Source of the DNA: Dugong dugon
Lineage: Eukaryota; Chordata; Mammalia; Sirenia; Dugongidae
NCBI GenBank assembly: GCA_030035585.1
Contig: CM057462.1
Location: forward strand, 117,423,234-117,487,233
DNA: 64,000 nt
Direction: 5' to 3'
Shown here piece by piece: positions 62,083-64,000 of this stretch (position 1 is the stretch's first letter; each line of letters opens with the position of its first letter). The notes under the pieces are model-generated. The model searched no databases and had not been told where the DNA came from. It worked only from the letters and a program-made list of their open reading frames with translations. The position numbers and the translations under genes were made by a program.

Positions 62083-62525
62083 CACAGGTGTGTCTATGGA
62101 AAATGGCACCTATGGGAAGCACTGAAATTGCCCCTGGTCCAAACATCTGATGCAGCCAGGGAAGCTCCTGCTCCTGAGCGCTGGGCCAGGAGTGGTCTGG
62201 GCGACTGTGATGCCTGCCAACCTTGAGCACTGGGGAGCAGGATCGGGCACCTGTTCCCAAGGCTGGGGGGCAGTGGGGTAGGCTCGCTGCCGCAGGGCTG
62301 TGGGCGACCGCCTGAGGGTGCCAGCCAGATCACGGACTTACATGCAGTAGAACATTGTCAGAAAGGAGGTTAAATGGCACTTGCCTATGTTGGTTTTAAC
62401 TTGCTGAATTCTCTGTCACAGCTGGTGTTGGGCTGTACAGGGTTAATAGAAACTGCTCAGTGACACCCTTCCCCTCCAAGTGGCGCCCTGGGTACGTGCC
62501 ACACCTGCCATACCTTAGACACGCC
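62083..62525. mobile_element. GC-rich element with inverted termini, possible non-autonomous DNA transposon
   Basis: A 0.44-kb GC-rich block breaks the RTE between 'ttatggtgttg' and 'gcgaagaatactg'. Its left end ccacaggtgtgtctatgg and the reverse of its right end ccagaggcgtgtctaagg match at about 15 of 18 positions. Text near the right end (ggcgccctgggtacgtgcca) looks like hAT-type termini. I cannot find a clean 8-bp target duplication, only 2-3 bp, so the superfamily is unsettled. Confidence 0.55.
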
Positions 62526-62878
62526 TCTGGCGAAGAATACTGATTATACCACGAACTGCCAGAAGAACGAGCAAATTTGTCTTGGAAGAAGTACAGGCAG
62601 AATACTTAGAAGTGAGGATGGCAAGACTTTGTCTCATATACTTTGGACGTGTTATCAGGAGGGACCAGTCCCTAGAGAAGGACATCATACTTGCTAAAGT
62701 ATAGGGTCAGTGAAAAAGAGGAAGAGCCTCAACGAGATGGATTGACACAGTGGTTGTAATGATGGGCTCAAGCATAGCAATGATTCTGAGGATGGTGCAG
62801 GACTGGGCAGTGTTTCATTCTGTTGTACGTAGGGTCACTATGAGTTGAAACCAACCTGACGGCACCTAACAACAATAT

Positions 62879-63303
62879 AAGGGCAGCAAAATATTGTTCT
62901 TAATTGCCTTGAGAAAGAGAACTGAGACTTCTTTATGTTTAGAAAATTTCTTTGCACAAAATTGCTCTTTTAGAAAGAACATTAGTTCAGAAACCAATCA
63001 GTGTCTTTAGACAATTGAAAGTAAAATGCAGATGTAGAAAAGAAATTTGACCATGAAAAGAAAACTGACAAAAAAGTAAATTATAGATGACCATAATGAA
63101 GGAATATGAATAATTGGAATGGAGAATGACAATGCATAGAATCAGGTTCTACACCAAGTTATTCCTGTTGTAAAATTTTAGATATAACTTCATAAAAATA
63201 CAAATGGAAAATAGCATGTATCTCCAACCTACTAATTCAAAATATTACTAAGTTATCTTGTTGTATTTCATGAGCACCTCTCATTCTTCATATTACCTTT
63301 TAG
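62879..63303. other. SPATA1 intron 3' end, no recognised element
   Basis: Unique-looking AT-rich sequence between the RTE tail and the terminal exon. The acceptor 'catattaccttttag' ends at 63303. Confidence 0.6.
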
Positions 63304-63428
63304 TTCCTCACTCACTGTCTGGAGGTTTAAGTGAGTTTAGTGCAAGTGCCTCAGAGAACATGAGTACTGTATGGAGTCAGAAAGCTGAAAAAATGATTGT
63401 TATCAGTTTGATAACCCTAAGAAGGTGA
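63304..63428 (+). CDS. SPATA1: SPATA1 terminal coding exon with stop codon
   Basis: The G left from the exon at 31552 is completed by TT to Val, then 40 codons (PHSLSGGLSEFSASASENMS through TVWSQKAEKMIVISLITLRR) and stop TGA at 63426-63428. The acceptor is pyrimidine-rich. The exact phase match across a 31.75-kb intron and a Ser-rich tail after the coiled coil support it. The summed exons in the window give 242 residues. I judged exon identity by frame, splice sites and memory of the family, so the final residues deserve a check against RNA data. Confidence 0.82.
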
Positions 63429-63749
63429 CACTAAATTGTAGGCTTTATTAAATTTAAGATCTATTGAAAGAATGTACACAGCAGACTTCTCAATGATTAG
63501 GTTTTTAAAAATCTATTCTAAGCAAATAATTTCCAGTTCAAATTATACAGATTTTAAAAATTAACACTGATTTGTCAGCATATATTTTAATATCATAGGA
63601 AAAAAATTACCATAATAAAATTCTGAAACAATTGTTCCTAATTAGTGTTAAAACATCTCATAGAAGAATATTTAATATAGGAAGTTGACTTGTGTTTTAC
63701 CTTTGTGTTCCTGAAGAGACAAGATATTAATATGTATTTTTCAAATCTA

Positions 63750-63755
63750 AATAAA
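63750..63755 (+). promoter_or_regulatory. Candidate poly(A) signal for SPATA1
   Basis: AATAAA about 320 bp after the SPATA1 stop, followed within 30 bp by a T-rich run (tttctttattctttatctg). First canonical signal on the + strand after the stop. Confidence 0.6.
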
Positions 63756-63762
63756 GCATTTC

Positions 63763-63768
63763 TTTATT
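63763..63768 (-). promoter_or_regulatory. Candidate poly(A) signal for CTBS
   Basis: TTTATT on the + strand, AATAAA on the minus strand, about 105 bp past the CTBS stop. Another lies at 63849-63854 (only about 20 bp past the stop) and a third at 63444-63449, which would make the CTBS message overlap the SPATA1 3' UTR. Which one is used cannot be told from sequence. Confidence 0.45.
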
Positions 63769-63873
63769 CTTTATCTGTTTTTGAATATACTACTAATAAT
63801 AAAAGCCTATAGCAACATGAAAAAATATATATGTATGTTGATAGTATATTTATTCAAAAGATGCTCATCTCTG

Positions 63874-64000
63874 TCACAGCTTTGGTTTTAAGAATGTCCA
63901 CTGTGGTTTTAAGACTTGCCACATTTCTTCAGTTTGCTGTTTAGCTGTAGCATCTTCAGAGTAGTCCAGAGAGTTTGCATGCCACATGCCTATGCCCCGT
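63874..64000 (-). CDS. CTBS: CTBS last coding exon (partial; C-terminus of di-N-acetylchitobiase)
   Basis: On the minus strand the frame reads RGIGMWHANSLDYSEDATAK, then QQTEEMWQVLKPQWTFLKPK, then Leu and stop (stop at 63874-63876). The text MW-AN-LDYS-DA-AKQQTEEMW is the C-terminus of CTBS as I recall it. CTBS is a lysosomal glycoside hydrolase family 18 enzyme that removes the reducing-end GlcNAc from the chitobiose core during breakdown of Asn-linked glycoproteins; the catalytic Glu lies upstream, outside the window. Compared with the remembered human end (MWEVLKPKLLQR), there is an additional seven-residue repeat, WQVLKPQ then WTFLKPK. The exon's 5' boundary is beyond 64000. SPATA1 and CTBS are also convergent neighbours in human, as I recall. 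Confidence 0.88.
   Translation of the reverse strand, partial: RGIGMWHANSLDYSEDATAKQQTEEMWQVLKPQWTFLKPKL

Larger units (their letters stand above)
32507..62878 (+). mobile_element. RTE/BovB-type LINE spread over 30 kb by nested insertions
   Basis: RTE pieces in order: 32507-33458 (5' UTR and endonuclease), 34023-34361, 42456-43501, 44028-44351, 61886-62082 and 62526-62878 (3' end, cacctaacaacaat). Each gap is filled by a separate insertion and the RTE text resumes at the same residue, as judged against the copy at 27845-30993. Together the pieces make about 3.1 kb. The reading frame is dead (stops, deletions). 'aatatgag' before and 'aatataag' after may be the target duplication. Confidence 0.92.
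63429..63770 (+). other. SPATA1: Probable SPATA1 3' UTR
   Basis: Non-coding AT-rich sequence after the SPATA1 stop, up to just past the AATAAA at 63750. No repeats recognised. Its 3' limit is inferred from the signal only. Confidence 0.55.

Noticed and set aside
62490-62500. Retroviral primer-binding site (tggcgccc)
   Set aside because: The 8-mer resembles a tRNA-Lys primer site, but no LTR precedes it and it sits in the inverted-end region of the GC-rich element.
62080-62530. A CpG-island promoter
   Set aside because: The block is GC-rich, but it interrupts RTE sequence with inverted termini and lies inside an intron with no exon or transcript signal next to it; a mobile element explains it better.
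63000-63303. A further SPATA1 exon in the stretch before 63304
   Set aside because: No acceptor-donor pair with an open frame in the right phase was found, and the frame joins perfectly from 31552 to 63304.
1-64000. CRISPR arrays, phage, integron, operon or other prokaryotic systems
   Set aside because: Spliced genes, SINEs, LINEs and LTRs show a mammalian nuclear genome; the tandem repeats seen are L1 monomers, a minisatellite and microsatellites.

Overview
This window is mammalian nuclear DNA and almost certainly comes from an afrotherian of the Paenungulata (elephant, hyrax or sea cow), most likely an elephant. The evidence is internal. AfroSINEs are scattered on both strands, and three copies lack exactly the 45 bp that a longer copy carries, the deletion I recall as diagnostic of the Paenungulata (HSP) subfamily. 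There are several RTE/BovB-type LINEs whose 3' ends read CACCTAACAACAAC, and several long L1 elements with unusual 5' regions. No bacterial, phage or CRISPR feature is present.

Two host genes are visible. SPATA1 (spermatogenesis-associated 1) runs on the + strand as six exons at 12915-13026, 13561-13686, 22288-22466, 25595-25693, 31465-31552 and 63304-63428. They splice into one continuous frame of 729 nt (242 codons plus stop) that covers the C-terminal coiled-coil region. CTBS (di-N-acetylchitobiase) enters from the right on the - strand, and its last coding exon is 63874-64000. The two genes are convergent, with stop codons only about 445 bp apart.

Layout. 1-12.8 kb is an upstream SPATA1 intron made of an old minus-strand L1 split by nested RTE, L1, SINE and hAT insertions. 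12.8-13.7 kb holds two exons; the first has a 60-bp tandem duplication across its splice acceptor. 13.7-22.3 kb holds an LTR and a 4.7-kb internally deleted L1 with monomer arrays in its 5' region. 22.3-31.6 kb holds three exons, old DNA transposons, a possible LTR, a MIR and a nearly full-length RTE. 31.6-63.3 kb is one 31.75-kb intron, most of it a single RTE element (32507-62878) exploded by later insertions: an LTR, an 8.1-kb L1, a second LTR, an L1 that itself contains an LTR and another 7.8-kb L1, and a GC-rich element with inverted termini. The order of events can be read from matching target-site duplications.

I see no new multi-gene system. The points most worth a second look are the duplicated acceptor in SPATA1, a 7-residue tandem duplication at the CTBS C-terminus, the 13-unit monomer array in one L1 5' region with unrelated repeats in the other L1s, a 3'-truncated L1 with good target-site duplications, and the depth of nesting in the last SPATA1 intron. 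All LINE reading frames are broken.
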